Part shown: positions 46,297 through 55,275 of the stretch, piece after piece | How positions within the stretch are numbered: the first letter of the stretch is position 1 | Layout: each line of letters starts with the position of its first letter | Assembly: GCF_004327355.1 (NCBI RefSeq) | Contig: NZ_QJUM01000021.1 | Coordinates: forward strand, 1 to 64,000 | Direction of reading: 5' to 3' | DNA: 64,000 nucleotides | Source: Phytopseudomonas dryadis | Lineage (GTDB): Bacteria > Pseudomonadota > Gammaproteobacteria > Pseudomonadales > Pseudomonadaceae | The notes under the pieces: generated by a model | Told to the model about the DNA's origin: nothing | Seen by the model: the letters and a program-made list of their open reading frames with translations, nothing else | The model's database searches: none | Position numbers and translations under genes: made by a program

Positions 46297-47517
46297 TCAG
46301 CCCTGCATCCACTGCGCCAGTCTTAACAATTGCGCATCGCATTGCGCGAGCTGCTCGAGACTGACGTACTCGTCGGGCTTGTGGCCCTGCTCCATGCTGC
46401 CGGGGCCGCAGATCACGGTGGCGATGCCGGCCTCGTCGAACAGCCCGCCCTCGGTGCCGAAGGCCACGGTGGTGAAATCCTCGCGCCCGCACAGCAGCGC
46501 CAGCAGGCGCGCAGCCTCGCTGGCGGGGTCGGTGAGCAGGCCGGGGTAGCTGGACAGCTCGCTGAAGCGGATATCGCTGTCCGCGCTGACGGCGCGCATG
46601 CGCGGCAACAGTTCGCGCTCGGCGTAATCGCGCAGTGCGGCGGCGACCTGTTGCGGGTCATCGGCGGGCAGCGCACGCATCTCGAAGTCGAAGCAGCATT
46701 CGGCGGGCACGATGTTCAATGCCCGGCCGCCCTGGATCAGTCCGGTCTGCACGGTGGAATAAGGTGGCTCGAAGCGGGGGTCGTGGCGCTCGGGCGCGGC
46801 CAGTTGCGTGCCGAGTTCACCAAGGCGGCCGATCAGCTTCGCCGCGTATTCGATGGCATTCACCCCCAGCAGCGCGTAGGCCGAGTGGCAGGCCGCGCCA
46901 TGCACCTCGCAGCGCATCGCCAGTTTGCCCTTGTGGCCGAGCACCGGGCGCATGTGCGTCGGTTCGCCGATCAGGCAGATGGCCGGCCGCTCGGGGCTGG
47001 CGCGCAACTGTTCGATCAGGCTGCGCACCCCCAGGCAACCCACCTCCTCGTCATAGGAAATGGCGATATGCAGCGGCAGGCGTAGCGGGCGTTCGAGAAA
47101 GCGCGGCAGGCTGGCCAGCACGCAGGCGATGAAACCCTTCATATCGGCCGTGCCACGCCCATAGAGCCGGCCGTCGCGCTCGCTGAGCCGGAACGCCGGC
47201 AGCGTCCAGGGCTGACCATCGACCGGCACCACGTCGCTGTGCCCGGACAGCATCACCCCGCCCGGCCCGGTCGGGCCAAGGCGGGCATGCAGGTTGGCCT
47301 TGCTGCGCCCGGCATTGAAGAGCGTCTCGCTGGCGACCCCCAGCCCGGCCAGGTAGTCGCGCACGTAGTCGATCAACGCCAGGTTCGATTCGCGGCTGGT
47401 GGTGTCGAAGGCGATCAGGTCGGCCAGCAAGCGGCGAGTTTCACGCGTGCAGCCAGCAGAGCAAGCGGCCTGGTCTTGCAGCCTGTCGCTTGCGGCTTGC
47501 GGCTCGTGTTCATTCAT
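46297..47517 (-). CDS. M20 metallodeacylase, acetylornithine deacetylase (ArgE)-like
   Basis: A 406-residue zinc hydrolase. Metal ligands and catalytic residues are visible: MLSGHSDVVPVDGQPW near 86-101, GRGTADMKGF near 115, the general base in YDEEVGCLG near 152, LIGEPTHMRPV near 178 and a C-terminal GHKPDEYV. It removes an acyl group from an amino group. Because it is within a catabolic operon, I do not call it the arginine-pathway argE. The start overlaps the DUF1028 gene by eight bases. The first 25 residues are encoded by a dispersed palindromic repeat (GCCGCAAGC type) and look non-native. Confidence 0.9.
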   Translation of the reverse strand: MNEHEPQAASDRLQDQAACSAGCTRETRRLLADLIAFDTTSRESNLALIDYVRDYLAGLGVASETLFNAGRSKANLHARLGPTGPGGVMLSGHSDVVPVDGQPWTLPAFRLSERDGRLYGRGTADMKGFIACVLASLPRFLERPLRLPLHIAISYDEEVGCLGVRSLIEQLRASPERPAICLIGEPTHMRPVLGHKGKLAMRCEVHGAACHSAYALLGVNAIEYAAKLIGRLGELGTQLAAPERHDPRFEPPYSTVQTGLIQGGRALNIVPAECCFDFEMRALPADDPQQVAAALRDYAERELLPRMRAVSADSDIRFSELSSYPGLLTDPASEAARLLALLCGREDFTTVAFGTEGGLFDEAGIATVICGPGSMEQGHKPDEYVSLEQLAQCDAQLLRLAQWMQG

Positions 47518-48184
47518 CCCCCGGCACACCGTAGCTGGGCGCCTGGGTCGGATCGAGGGCGCGCACGATATAGTCGTGCAGTTGCGGCTGGTAGGCGCGC
47601 CAGAGCTTGTCCAGTTCGCCGATGGGGTTCTCCTCGGCCCAATCGATGCGCAGGTCGATCACCGGCCAGATCAGATCGCCCACCACCGATAGCGCCGCCG
47701 AATGCACCGGCCCTGCTTCGCCACCGGCGGCCATGGCCGCGTGCATGGCCGCCAGCAGGCGATCCGGCAGGCCGCCGTCGGCCTGCTCGAAGGCCTCGAC
47801 CATGGCCTCGATCACCGCAGGCGCGGTCAGCAGGTTGCCGGCCGCCACGCACTGCTCGCCAGCCCGCGCATGGTGGATACCGAGCGCCTCGCTGCCGGTG
47901 AAGTGGGCGCTCAGGCCATGGCTGTCGATCACCGTCACCTGGCGATACTGGCCATAGCCGTTGCTGCCCAGCGCCTTGCCCAGCGCCGCCGCCGGGCTCT
48001 CGCCGGCTTCCAGCAGGTCGAGGATCTGCGGCCCCAGGGCCGGCAGGGTGATGTTCTGCGTCGATACCGCGCCGACCCCCGCGCGCAGCCAGGGGCAGCG
48101 GGCGCCGACGGCGATGCTCGAGGAGCTGATGGCGATGCCGAGATGGCCGGTTTCCGCACAGCGGGCGACGATGGAAAAGGTCAT
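47510..48184 (-). CDS. DUF1028 family protein, probable Ntn-type hydrolase
   Basis: A 224-residue protein starting MTFSIVARCAETGHLGIAIS. Threonine 2 would become the N-terminal residue after Met removal. DUF1028 proteins have, as I recall, an Ntn-hydrolase-type fold, so Thr2 could be a nucleophile. Conserved glycine-rich segments follow (SSSSIAVGARCPWLRAGVGAVSTQ, and AAGNLLTAP near 118). The ATG overlaps the Rid-like gene stop (ATGA) and its own end overlaps the M20 gene, so all three are coupled. No substrate is established for the family; amide hydrolysis is my inference. Confidence 0.88.
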   Translation of the reverse strand: MTFSIVARCAETGHLGIAISSSSIAVGARCPWLRAGVGAVSTQNITLPALGPQILDLLEAGESPAAALGKALGSNGYGQYRQVTVIDSHGLSAHFTGSEALGIHHARAGEQCVAAGNLLTAPAVIEAMVEAFEQADGGLPDRLLAAMHAAMAAGGEAGPVHSAALSVVGDLIWPVIDLRIDWAEENPIGELDKLWRAYQPQLHDYIVRALDPTQAPSYGVPGDE

Positions 48185-48615
48185 GCAGGCTCCTTGGCGT
48201 GCCAGCCATCGGGAATCACCGCGATCACATCGATCTCCATCAGCCACTGCGGCTGGCCCAGGGCGGACACCACCAGGCCGGTGGAGATGGGGAACACGCC
48301 CTGGAGCCATTTGCCGACTTCCCGGTACACCGGCTCGCGGTAGCGCGGGTCGGTCAGGTAGGTGGTGGTCTTGACGATATGCGACAGGTCGCTGCCGGCC
48401 TCCTCGAGCAGTTGCTTGAGGTTCTTCATCGCCTGCTCGGTCTGCGCGCGCGGGTCGCCAAGGCCGACCAGGTTGCCCGCGAAATCGGTACCGACCTGGC
48501 CGCGCACATAGACGGTGTTGCCGGCGCGCACGGCCTGGCACAGGTCGTTGTCCAGGGTCTGGTTGGGGTAGGTGTCCTTGGTGTTGAACATGCGAATGCG
48601 GGTGTGGGTAGGCAT
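48181..48615 (-). CDS. Rid-family protein lacking the deaminase arginine
   Basis: A 144-residue YjgF/YER057c/UK114 (Rid) protein with CQAVRAGNTVYVRGQVGTDF at 26-45, EQAMKNLKQLLEEAGSDLSHI near 60-80 and the end LMEIDVIAVIPDGW. Active RidA enzymes, which hydrolyse enamines and imines, carry an Arg in a PARS-like segment near 105. Here the corresponding stretch reads FPISTGLVVSAL, with no Arg. This fits the Rid4-7 subgroups, often found in catabolic operons. The ATG overlaps the monooxygenase stop (ATGA) and has AGGAG seven bases upstream. Confidence 0.9.
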   Translation of the reverse strand: MPTHTRIRMFNTKDTYPNQTLDNDLCQAVRAGNTVYVRGQVGTDFAGNLVGLGDPRAQTEQAMKNLKQLLEEAGSDLSHIVKTTTYLTDPRYREPVYREVGKWLQGVFPISTGLVVSALGQPQWLMEIDVIAVIPDGWHAKEPA

Positions 48616-49967
48616 CAACGTACTCCTGCGGTCTGGGCGGGCGCGTCGTCGCGGTCCACCTGGCGCTGCGCGGCATCGCGATAGGCGAGGTACTTGCGCT
48701 GCGTGGCGATGTGGTCGGCGATGTGCCTGGCATCGTGCCAGACGCCCCAGATGAACGTGGAACCGCGCCGCGACAGCCACGGCAGGCCGAGGAAATACAC
48801 GCCCGGCTCGCTGGAGACGCCGCGCTGATGCCGCGGCTTGCCCTTGGCGTCGAAGGCGTCGACCTGCAGCCAGCTGAAATCCACCGAATAGCCGGTTGCC
48901 CAGATGATCGTGGTCACGCCGGCCGCGGCCAGATCGAGCTCGAGAATGGGCTGGGTCACGCACTGCGGATCCGGATAGGTGGCGCGGGCTTCAGGCTCTG
49001 GCGGGAGGTCGAGAGCATTGCGGGCAATGTAGGCGTCGGCGGCATCGAGCAGCGACAGGTAGTTCTCGTCGCCGCGCGCCAGGTTGTCGGCAAGGTCGGC
49101 CTGGAAGGTCGCCACGCCGTCATGGAACGCCTGGGTCAGGCCGACCAGCGTGATGCCCTGGTGGGCCAGGCCGCGGAAGTCCACGGTATGCCCGCCACGG
49201 GCGCCGCTGACGGCGATGGTGACGTGCTCCTTGCCCGGCCTGGCGGCCTCCGCGTCCCATTCGCCGAGCACGCCCAGCCACCAGACGAAGTCGCGATTGC
49301 GGTAGGCCCGCGGCGGCCGGTCATGGGGGCCGACCGACAGATAGACCTGCTTGCCGGCGCGCTGCAGCTCATCGGCGATCTGCACCCCCGACGAGCCGGC
49401 GCCCACCACCAGCACCGCCCCCTCGGGCAGTTGCTGCGGATTGCGGTAGGCGGCGGAGTGCAGTTGGGTGAGCCGCTCGTCCTCGGGCGCGATCGGCGGG
49501 ATGACCGGCTGCTGGAACGGCCCGGTGGCGGCCACCACGCGGTTGGCCCGGATCACCCCCTCGGAGGTTTCCACGGTGAAGCCCGGGCCCTGCGCATTGC
49601 GCACTACCTTATTCACGTTCACGCCGGTGCGGATCGGGGCGTCGAACTGCTTGGCATAGGCTTCGAAGTAGGCCGCTATGCGCTCTTTCGAGGGGAAGGC
49701 ATCGGGCTCGAGATCGTCGAACGCCAGGCCCGGGAAACGATCGTGCCAGGCCGGCCCATTGGCCACCAGCGAGTCCCAGCGATCCGTGCGCCAGGCTTCG
49801 GCGATACGCTTGCGCTCGAGAACCAGGTGCGGCACGCCGAGCTTGCTCAGGTGCTCGCTCATGGCCACGCCGGCCTGGCCGGCACCGACCACCAGCGTAT
49901 CCGTTTCCAGCGTGTCGACGGTCTTGTCGGTGTGCGTCTGAAACGCGGTTTGATTCAGGTTGGTCAT
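48615..49967 (-). CDS. Flavin-containing monooxygenase (CzcO-like)
   Basis: A 450-residue FAD/NAD(P)H monooxygenase. The FAD motif is VVGAGQAGVAMSEHL at 27-40 and the NADPH motif is LVVGAGSSGVQIADEL near 196. A fingerprint-like segment (VVAATGPFQQPVIP near 147) and IIWATGYSVDF near 360 complete the fold. Such enzymes oxygenate N- or S-containing substrates or insert oxygen next to carbonyls. It is the first gene of the operon with Rid-like, DUF1028 and M20 genes, all overlapping, so it probably starts the pathway. Confidence 0.9.
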   Translation of the reverse strand: MTNLNQTAFQTHTDKTVDTLETDTLVVGAGQAGVAMSEHLSKLGVPHLVLERKRIAEAWRTDRWDSLVANGPAWHDRFPGLAFDDLEPDAFPSKERIAAYFEAYAKQFDAPIRTGVNVNKVVRNAQGPGFTVETSEGVIRANRVVAATGPFQQPVIPPIAPEDERLTQLHSAAYRNPQQLPEGAVLVVGAGSSGVQIADELQRAGKQVYLSVGPHDRPPRAYRNRDFVWWLGVLGEWDAEAARPGKEHVTIAVSGARGGHTVDFRGLAHQGITLVGLTQAFHDGVATFQADLADNLARGDENYLSLLDAADAYIARNALDLPPEPEARATYPDPQCVTQPILELDLAAAGVTTIIWATGYSVDFSWLQVDAFDAKGKPRHQRGVSSEPGVYFLGLPWLSRRGSTFIWGVWHDARHIADHIATQRKYLAYRDAAQRQVDRDDAPAQTAGVR

Positions 49968-50171
49968 GACGTGCCTGCTCTGATTCTGATCATGGCGGTT
50001 TCCGCAGACGCAGCGATGGCGGCGGATGTCGAACGCATTCTGTGCAGAGACAGGGATTGGCGAAATTATGATTTTTGTAGTCGCTGGCTAGGAAAAAGCT
50101 GTCCGCCTGGCAGAACGCCTTGGCGGGGCGATGTCGGCACGAATCAGGGAGAGGGAGCGGACGGCCGGCAG

Positions 50172-50248
50172 GAGCGCTGGAGGCTGGAAGCTGAACGACA
50201 AGCAAACCGCATAGGCTCTTTCGTCCAGCGTTCCAGCCTCGAGCGTTT
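50172..50248. repeat. Dispersed inverted repeat (copy 1), in the 347-bp gap 49968-50314
   Basis: The left arm (GAGCGCTGGAGGCTGGAAGC) and the right arm (CCAGCGTTCCAGCCTCGAGC) are complementary over most of their length and enclose about 30 bp. A related element is at 59425-59514. The gap otherwise contains only the hairpin at 50285-50303 and no supported gene. Confidence 0.7.
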
Positions 50249-50284
50249 TTGATCGAAGGCCGAAGGCCGCTTTCGCCTTGTCGC

Positions 50285-50303
50285 CGCCGCTCGATGAGCG
50301 GCG
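50285..50303 (-). terminator. Hairpin after ptsP
   Basis: CGCCGCTC, loop GAT, GAGCGGCG forms an 8-bp stem 12 bases past the ptsP stop codon. No T-tract follows on the minus strand, so it may end transcription only weakly. Confidence 0.45.
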
Positions 50304-50314
50304 ACGAACGTCGC

Positions 50315-52594
50315 CTAGGCCTGAATCTCCGAGGCCGGATTGATCATGCGACCCAGCCCCAGGTTGCGCAGCGCCAGTTGCAGGGTGCTGTGGATAACCT
50401 GCGGGTTGTCGATGCTCATCACCTGGGCCAGCAGCTCCCGGGCCTTGCCCAGGCTGACCTGGCGCAGCAGCCACTTGACCTTGGGCAGGTTGGTGGCGTT
50501 CATCGACAGGCTGTCGAAGCCCATGGCCATCAGCAGCACCGCCGCCGTGGGATCGCCGGCCATTTCCCCGCAGATGCTCACCGGCTTGCCCTCGGCGTGG
50601 GCATCGTCGACCACCTTGCGCAGCGCCTGCAGCACCGCCGGGTGGAAGAAGTCATAGAGATCGGCGACCCGCGGGTTGTTGCGATCCACCGCCAGCAGGT
50701 ACTGGGTCAGGTCGTTGGAGCCGACCGAGAGGAAATCCACCTGGCGCGCCAGGTCGCGGGTCTGGTAGACCGCGGCGGGAATCTCGACCATCACGCCGAT
50801 CGGCGGCAAGGGCACGTCGGTGCCTTCGTCACGCACCTCGCCCCAGGCGCGATGGATCAGGTGCAGCGACTCTTCCAGCTCCTGGATCCCGGAAATCATC
50901 GGCAGCAGGATGCGCAGGTTGTCCAGGCCCTCGCTGGCCTTGAGCATGGCCCGCACCTGCACCAGGAAGATTTCCGGGTGATCGAGGGTCACGCGGATGC
51001 CGCGCCAGCCGAGGAAGGGGTTGTCCTCCTTGATCGGGAAGTAGCTCAGCGACTTGTCGCCGCCGATGTCCAGGCTGCGCATGGTCACCGGTAGCGGATG
51101 GAAGGCCGCCAGCTGTTCCCGGTAGATCGCCAGCTGTTCCTTCTCGCTGGGGAAGCGGTCCTTGATCATGAACGGCACTTCGGTGCGGTACAGGCCCACG
51201 CCTTCGGCGCCGCGCTCCTGCGCCCGCACCACGTCGGCGAGCAGGCCGGTATTGACCCACAGCGGCATGTGATGGCCGTCCAGGGTCTCGCACGGCAGCG
51301 CGCGCAGGGCATCGAGGCCCCTGGTCAGTTGGCGGTCTTCCTCGACCACGTCGGAATACTGCTTGCGCAGGATCTCGCTGGGGTTGGTGAAGACCTCGCC
51401 GTGGTAACCGTCGACGATCAACTGGATGCCGTCGATCTTCGAGTACGGCAGCTCGACCGCGCCCATCACCGTGGGAATGCCCATGGCGCGGGCGAAGATC
51501 GCCACGTGGGAGTTGCCCGAGCCCTGCACGGAGACCAGGCCGACCAGCTTGCCTTCCGGCACTTCGCCGAGCATGGCCGGCGACAGTTCCTCGGCGACCA
51601 GAATGCAGTTGTCCGGGTAGACCAGGGTCTGCTGCCGCGCCTGCTGCAGGTAGGCGAGCAGGCGCCGTCCCAGATCCTTGACGTCGGAGGCGCGCTCGCG
51701 CAGGTAGGCGTCGTCCATCAGTTCGAAGCGGTTGATGTGTTCGCCGATCACCTGGCGCAACGCGCCCTGGGCCCACTGCCCGGTCCTGATCACCTTGACC
51801 ACTTCGTTACCCAGGGCGGCGTCTTCGAGCATCATCAGGTAGACGTCGAACAGCGCGCGTTCTTCCGGGCGCAACTGCGTGGCCATCCTCGCCGACAGGT
51901 TGCGCATGTCGCTGCGCACACCTTCGAGGGCATCGTTGAACAGCTCCAGCTCGGCATCGACGTCATCGACGAGCTTGTCCGGCACCACCTCCAGATCGGC
52001 CGGCGGCAGCACCACCACCGCGGTGCCGACGGCCGCGCCGGGCGATCCCGGCACGCCGACGAACTTGGCTTCCTGGATGCCCTTGCCCTGCTTGCCCAGG
52101 CCGCGGATCGAGCCGGTGGCTTCGGCATGGGCGATGACCCCGGCGAGCTGCGCGCTCATGGTCACCAGGAACGCCTCCTCGCCCTCGTCGAACTGGCGGC
52201 GCTCCTTCTGCTGCACCACCAGCACGCCCATCACCCGGCGGTGGTGGATGATCGGCGAGCCGAGGAAGGAGGCGTAGCGCTCCTCGCCGGTCTCGGCGAA
52301 GTAGCGATAGCGGGGGTGCTGGGAGGCGTTCTCCAGGTTGAGCGGCTCCTCGCGGGTGCCGACCAGGCCGACCAGGCCCTCGTTGGGCGCCATGCTGACC
52401 TTGCCGATGGAGCGCTTGTTGAGGCCGTCGGTGGCCATCAGCACGAAGCGGCTGCTCTCCGGGTCGAGCAGGTAGACCGAACACACCTGGGTGCCCATGG
52501 TCTCCTTGACCCGCTGCACGATGATGCCCAACGCCGCCTTCAGATCCTTGGCGGCATTCACTTCCTGGACGATCTTGCGCAGCGTATTGAGCAT
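50315..52594 (-). CDS. ptsP: Phosphoenolpyruvate-protein phosphotransferase PtsP (EI-Ntr)
   Basis: A 759-residue enzyme I of the nitrogen phosphotransferase system. An N-terminal GAF domain (about 1-160) senses a small molecule, glutamine in known cases. The PEP-utilising N domain follows, with the phospho-histidine at H363 in GSGNSHVAIFARAMGIPTVMG. The PEP-binding barrel has GLYRTEVPFM near 460, VGSNDLTQYLLAVDRNN near 640 and the catalytic Cys in VSICGEMAGDP near 700. It phosphorylates NPr (PtsO). The start has a weak Shine-Dalgarno. It is preceded by rppH with an 18-base gap, as in other pseudomonads. Confidence 0.97.
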   Translation of the reverse strand: MLNTLRKIVQEVNAAKDLKAALGIIVQRVKETMGTQVCSVYLLDPESSRFVLMATDGLNKRSIGKVSMAPNEGLVGLVGTREEPLNLENASQHPRYRYFAETGEERYASFLGSPIIHHRRVMGVLVVQQKERRQFDEGEEAFLVTMSAQLAGVIAHAEATGSIRGLGKQGKGIQEAKFVGVPGSPGAAVGTAVVVLPPADLEVVPDKLVDDVDAELELFNDALEGVRSDMRNLSARMATQLRPEERALFDVYLMMLEDAALGNEVVKVIRTGQWAQGALRQVIGEHINRFELMDDAYLRERASDVKDLGRRLLAYLQQARQQTLVYPDNCILVAEELSPAMLGEVPEGKLVGLVSVQGSGNSHVAIFARAMGIPTVMGAVELPYSKIDGIQLIVDGYHGEVFTNPSEILRKQYSDVVEEDRQLTRGLDALRALPCETLDGHHMPLWVNTGLLADVVRAQERGAEGVGLYRTEVPFMIKDRFPSEKEQLAIYREQLAAFHPLPVTMRSLDIGGDKSLSYFPIKEDNPFLGWRGIRVTLDHPEIFLVQVRAMLKASEGLDNLRILLPMISGIQELEESLHLIHRAWGEVRDEGTDVPLPPIGVMVEIPAAVYQTRDLARQVDFLSVGSNDLTQYLLAVDRNNPRVADLYDFFHPAVLQALRKVVDDAHAEGKPVSICGEMAGDPTAAVLLMAMGFDSLSMNATNLPKVKWLLRQVSLGKARELLAQVMSIDNPQVIHSTLQLALRNLGLGRMINPASEIQA

Positions 52595-52612
52595 GGCTCG
52601 ACTCTAGTCTGT

Positions 52613-53092
52613 TCAGTCCCGGGCCAGCAGGCGCGGAGCGAGTTCCTTGAGGGCGCGACGATAGACCTCGCGCTTGAATGTGACCACCTGTCCCAGCGGA
52701 TACCAGTAACTGACCCAGCGCCAGCCGTCGAACTCGGGCTTGCCGGTGAGATCCATGCGCACCCGCTGTTCGTCCGACGTCAGGCGCAGCAGGAACCACT
52801 TCTGTTTCTGACCGATGCACAGCGGCTGGCTGTGGGTACGCACCAGACGCTGAGGCAGACGATACCTCAACCACCCCCGGGTACAGGCGAGAATTTTCAC
52901 GTCCTGCTGCTCGAGGCCCACTTCTTCGTTCAGCTCGCGGTACAACGCTTCTTCGGGCGATTCACGGTCGTTGATGCCGCCTTGCGGAAACTGCCAGGCA
53001 TCCTGGTTAATTCGACGCGCCCAGAGCACCTGGCCGACATCATTGGTCAGAATGATGCCGACATTGGGGCGAAAGCCATCAGGATCGATCAC
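52613..53092 (-). CDS. rppH: RNA pyrophosphohydrolase
   Basis: A 159-residue Nudix hydrolase that removes pyrophosphate from the 5' end of mRNA and so triggers decay. The Nudix box (G-x5-E-x7-REUxEExGU) lies at about residues 38-60, from [13 protein letters not shown] through RELNEEVGL. The RppH-specific features WQFPQGG and GQKQKWFLL are present. The start is GTG at 53090-53092 (first residues [12 protein letters not shown]), with GAGG upstream; the ORF extending to 53206 is not supported by the family length. Divergent from the HAD gene. Confidence 0.96.
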   Translation of the reverse strand: MIDPDGFRPNVGIILTNDVGQVLWARRINQDAWQFPQGGINDRESPEEALYRELNEEVGLEQQDVKILACTRGWLRYRLPQRLVRTHSQPLCIGQKQKWFLLRLTSDEQRVRMDLTGKPEFDGWRWVSYWYPLGQVVTFKREVYRRALKELAPRLLARD

Positions 53093-53256
53093 GGCGCACA
53101 ACCTCGTAAACGCATGTTCCGGCATTGTTCCACAAAGCCCGGGACAGCGGCAACGCGACCGAGCGGCGCAACGCCCCGGCACGCGCGGTTTTCCCCGGGC
53201 GGGCAAAGCCGCTATCCTGGCGCCCTCCCGTTATTCGTGCATATAAAGGTGGCGAC

Positions 53257-53913
53257 GTGCGCTTGGCTCTATTCGATCTCGACAATACCCTGCTCGGCGG
53301 CGACAGCGACCATGCCTGGGGCGACTGGCTGTGCGCGCGCGGTATCCTCGACGGCGCGACCTACAAGGCCCGCAACGACGCCTTCTACCAGGACTACCTG
53401 GCCGGGCGCCTGAACATCGCCGACTACCTCAATTTCAGCCTGGAGATTCTCGGCCGTACCGAGATGGCGCAACTGCAGGCCTGGCATGAGCAGTTCATGG
53501 CCGAGTGCATCGAGCCGATCATCCTGCCCAAGGGCCTGGCCCTGCTCGAACGGCACCGGGCCGCGGGCGACAAGCTGGTCATCATCACCGCCACCAACCG
53601 CTTCGTCACCGCGCCGATCGCCGCGCGCCTGGGCGTGGACAGCCTGCTGGCCACCGAGTGCGAGATGGCGGGCGGCCGCTATACCGGGCGCACCACCGAT
53701 GTGCCCTGCTTCAAGGAAGGCAAGGTCACCCGGCTCGAGCGCTGGCTCGGCGAGCAGGGCCTGAGCCTGGAAGGCAGCAGCTTCTACAGCGACTCGATCA
53801 ACGACCTGCCGCTGCTGGAGCGGGTCACCCAGCCGGTGGCGGTCGATCCCGACCCGAGCCTGCGCGCGGAGGCCGGGAAACGCGGCTGGTCGATCATTTC
53901 CCTGCGCGACTGA
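53257..53913 (+). CDS. HAD-IB family phosphatase (SerB-like)
   Basis: A 218-residue HAD hydrolase. Motif I is [11 protein letters not shown] near 6-16 (nucleophile D8, acid D10), motif II is the Thr in VIITATNRF near 107, a lysine follows in FKEGKVTRL, and motif III is [13 protein letters not shown] near 176. Subfamily IB includes phosphoserine and related phosphatases; the substrate is not known. The start is GTG at 53257 with AAAGGTGG upstream; the longer frame from 53125 overlaps the promoter shared with rppH. Confidence 0.92.
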   Translation: MRLALFDLDNTLLGGDSDHAWGDWLCARGILDGATYKARNDAFYQDYLAGRLNIADYLNFSLEILGRTEMAQLQAWHEQFMAECIEPIILPKGLALLERHRAAGDKLVIITATNRFVTAPIAARLGVDSLLATECEMAGGRYTGRTTDVPCFKEGKVTRLERWLGEQGLSLEGSSFYSDSINDLPLLERVTQPVAVDPDPSLRAEAGKRGWSIISLRD

Positions 53914-54069
53914 AGCACGGCGCGGCTGCGGGGCGCCCGCCCCGAGTCGCCAGGTGCCGGGCGGCAGCCGGGGTTCGCCGCGAGGCGCATTGCCGTTTCG
54001 GTCGATGCAGGAAGTACACCGCGCGGTCAGCCTGTCCGGGACACCGCCCACACGCGCGCAAGGAGCAGC

Positions 54070-55275
54070 ATGTCCCTCGATCAACGCACTTCGCGGCCGC
54101 TCGTGGTGGTCGCACTGGCCACCGCCCTGTGCCTGGCCGGCGACTCCATGCTGTATATCGCTCTGCCGGTCTACTGGCGCGAAGTCGGCCTCGATGCGCT
54201 CTGGCAGGTTGGCGTGCTGCTGTCGGTCAATCGCTTCATCCGCCTGCCGTTCAACCCGCTGATCGGTTGGCTGTACCAGCGCATCAGCCTGCGCACCGGG
54301 TTGTTGCTGGCCACCCTGCTCGGCGCCGCCACGACCTTCGGCTACGGCATCGCCAAAGGCTTTTTCGCCTGGCTGCTGCTGCGCGCGGCATGGGGCATCG
54401 GCTGGTCGTTCTTCCGTATCGGCGGGCTGTCGGCGGTGGTCTACTGCACGAACGGGCAGTCGCGCGGCCAGGCGATGGGCCTGTACAACGGCCTCTACCG
54501 GCTCGGCAGCCTCGCCGGCATGCTGCTCGGCGGCTTGCTGGTGCCGCTCTACGGCCTGCCGGCGCTGGCCCTGAGCTTCGCCGGCATGGCCCTGCTCGGC
54601 GTGCCGCTGCTGCTGCGCCACTTCCACCTGCCCTCGAGCTACGGCGAACGACAGCTAGCGGCGGCGCAGAGCCCCGGCACCGCGCGAGATAGCGCGCGGG
54701 TAAACGGCAAGTACCGGGTGATCGCCAGCGGCTTCTGCATCGCCATGCTGATCCAGGGCGTACTGGCGGCGACCCTGAGCGCCCTGATCGAACGCTTCCA
54801 TGGCAGCCAGCTCGACCTCTTCGGCCTGCTGCTCAGCGCCACCGCCCTATCCGGCATCCTGCAGGCGCTGCGCTGGTCATGGGAGCCCTGGCTGGGCCGG
54901 CGCTTCGGCGCCTGGTCCGATGGCCCGGGCGGCCGCTCCCGGCTCTACGGCTGGACGTTGCTGGGCGCCGCCCTGAGCTTTGGCTCGATGGCCAGCGGCC
55001 TGCCCCTGCTGCCCTGGATCGCCGTGACCCTGCTGGTGATGCTGCTGGCGACGGCGCTGACCACGCTCACCGACGCGCTGGCCAGCGACGCCGCCAGCGC
55101 GGGCAATGTCGTCGCCTTCATGACCCGTTACTCGATCGCCCAGGACCTGGGCGCCGCGCTGGGGCCGCTGCTCGCCTACCTGTTGATCGGGCTGGTCGAC
55201 GGCTTCGCCTGGCTGTATTGGGGCGGCTCGCTGATCTACCTGCTGCTGGCCCTGAGCTGGCTGGGGCGCAAATGA
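54070..55275 (+). CDS. Major facilitator superfamily transporter
   Basis: A 401-residue transporter with 12 predicted spans in two halves around a charged central loop (about 190-217). The MFS loop-2-like segment GWLYQRISLRTGLLLATLLG at 64-83 is visible. GRSRLYGWTLLG near 287 begins the second-half equivalent. The ATG has AAGGAG five bases upstream. It follows the HAD gene by 156 bases, and its stop abuts the stop of the convergent DUF2269-like gene. Substrate unknown. Confidence 0.9.
   Translation: MSLDQRTSRPLVVVALATALCLAGDSMLYIALPVYWREVGLDALWQVGVLLSVNRFIRLPFNPLIGWLYQRISLRTGLLLATLLGAATTFGYGIAKGFFAWLLLRAAWGIGWSFFRIGGLSAVVYCTNGQSRGQAMGLYNGLYRLGSLAGMLLGGLLVPLYGLPALALSFAGMALLGVPLLLRHFHLPSSYGERQLAAAQSPGTARDSARVNGKYRVIASGFCIAMLIQGVLAATLSALIERFHGSQLDLFGLLLSATALSGILQALRWSWEPWLGRRFGAWSDGPGGRSRLYGWTLLGAALSFGSMASGLPLLPWIAVTLLVMLLATALTTLTDALASDAASAGNVVAFMTRYSIAQDLGAALGPLLAYLLIGLVDGFAWLYWGGSLIYLLLALSWLGRK

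Noticed and set aside
46297-47517. Arginine-biosynthetic argE
   Set aside because: Pseudomonads use the ArgJ acetyl cycle for arginine, and the gene is coupled to a catabolic operon. Only the M20 family call is supported.
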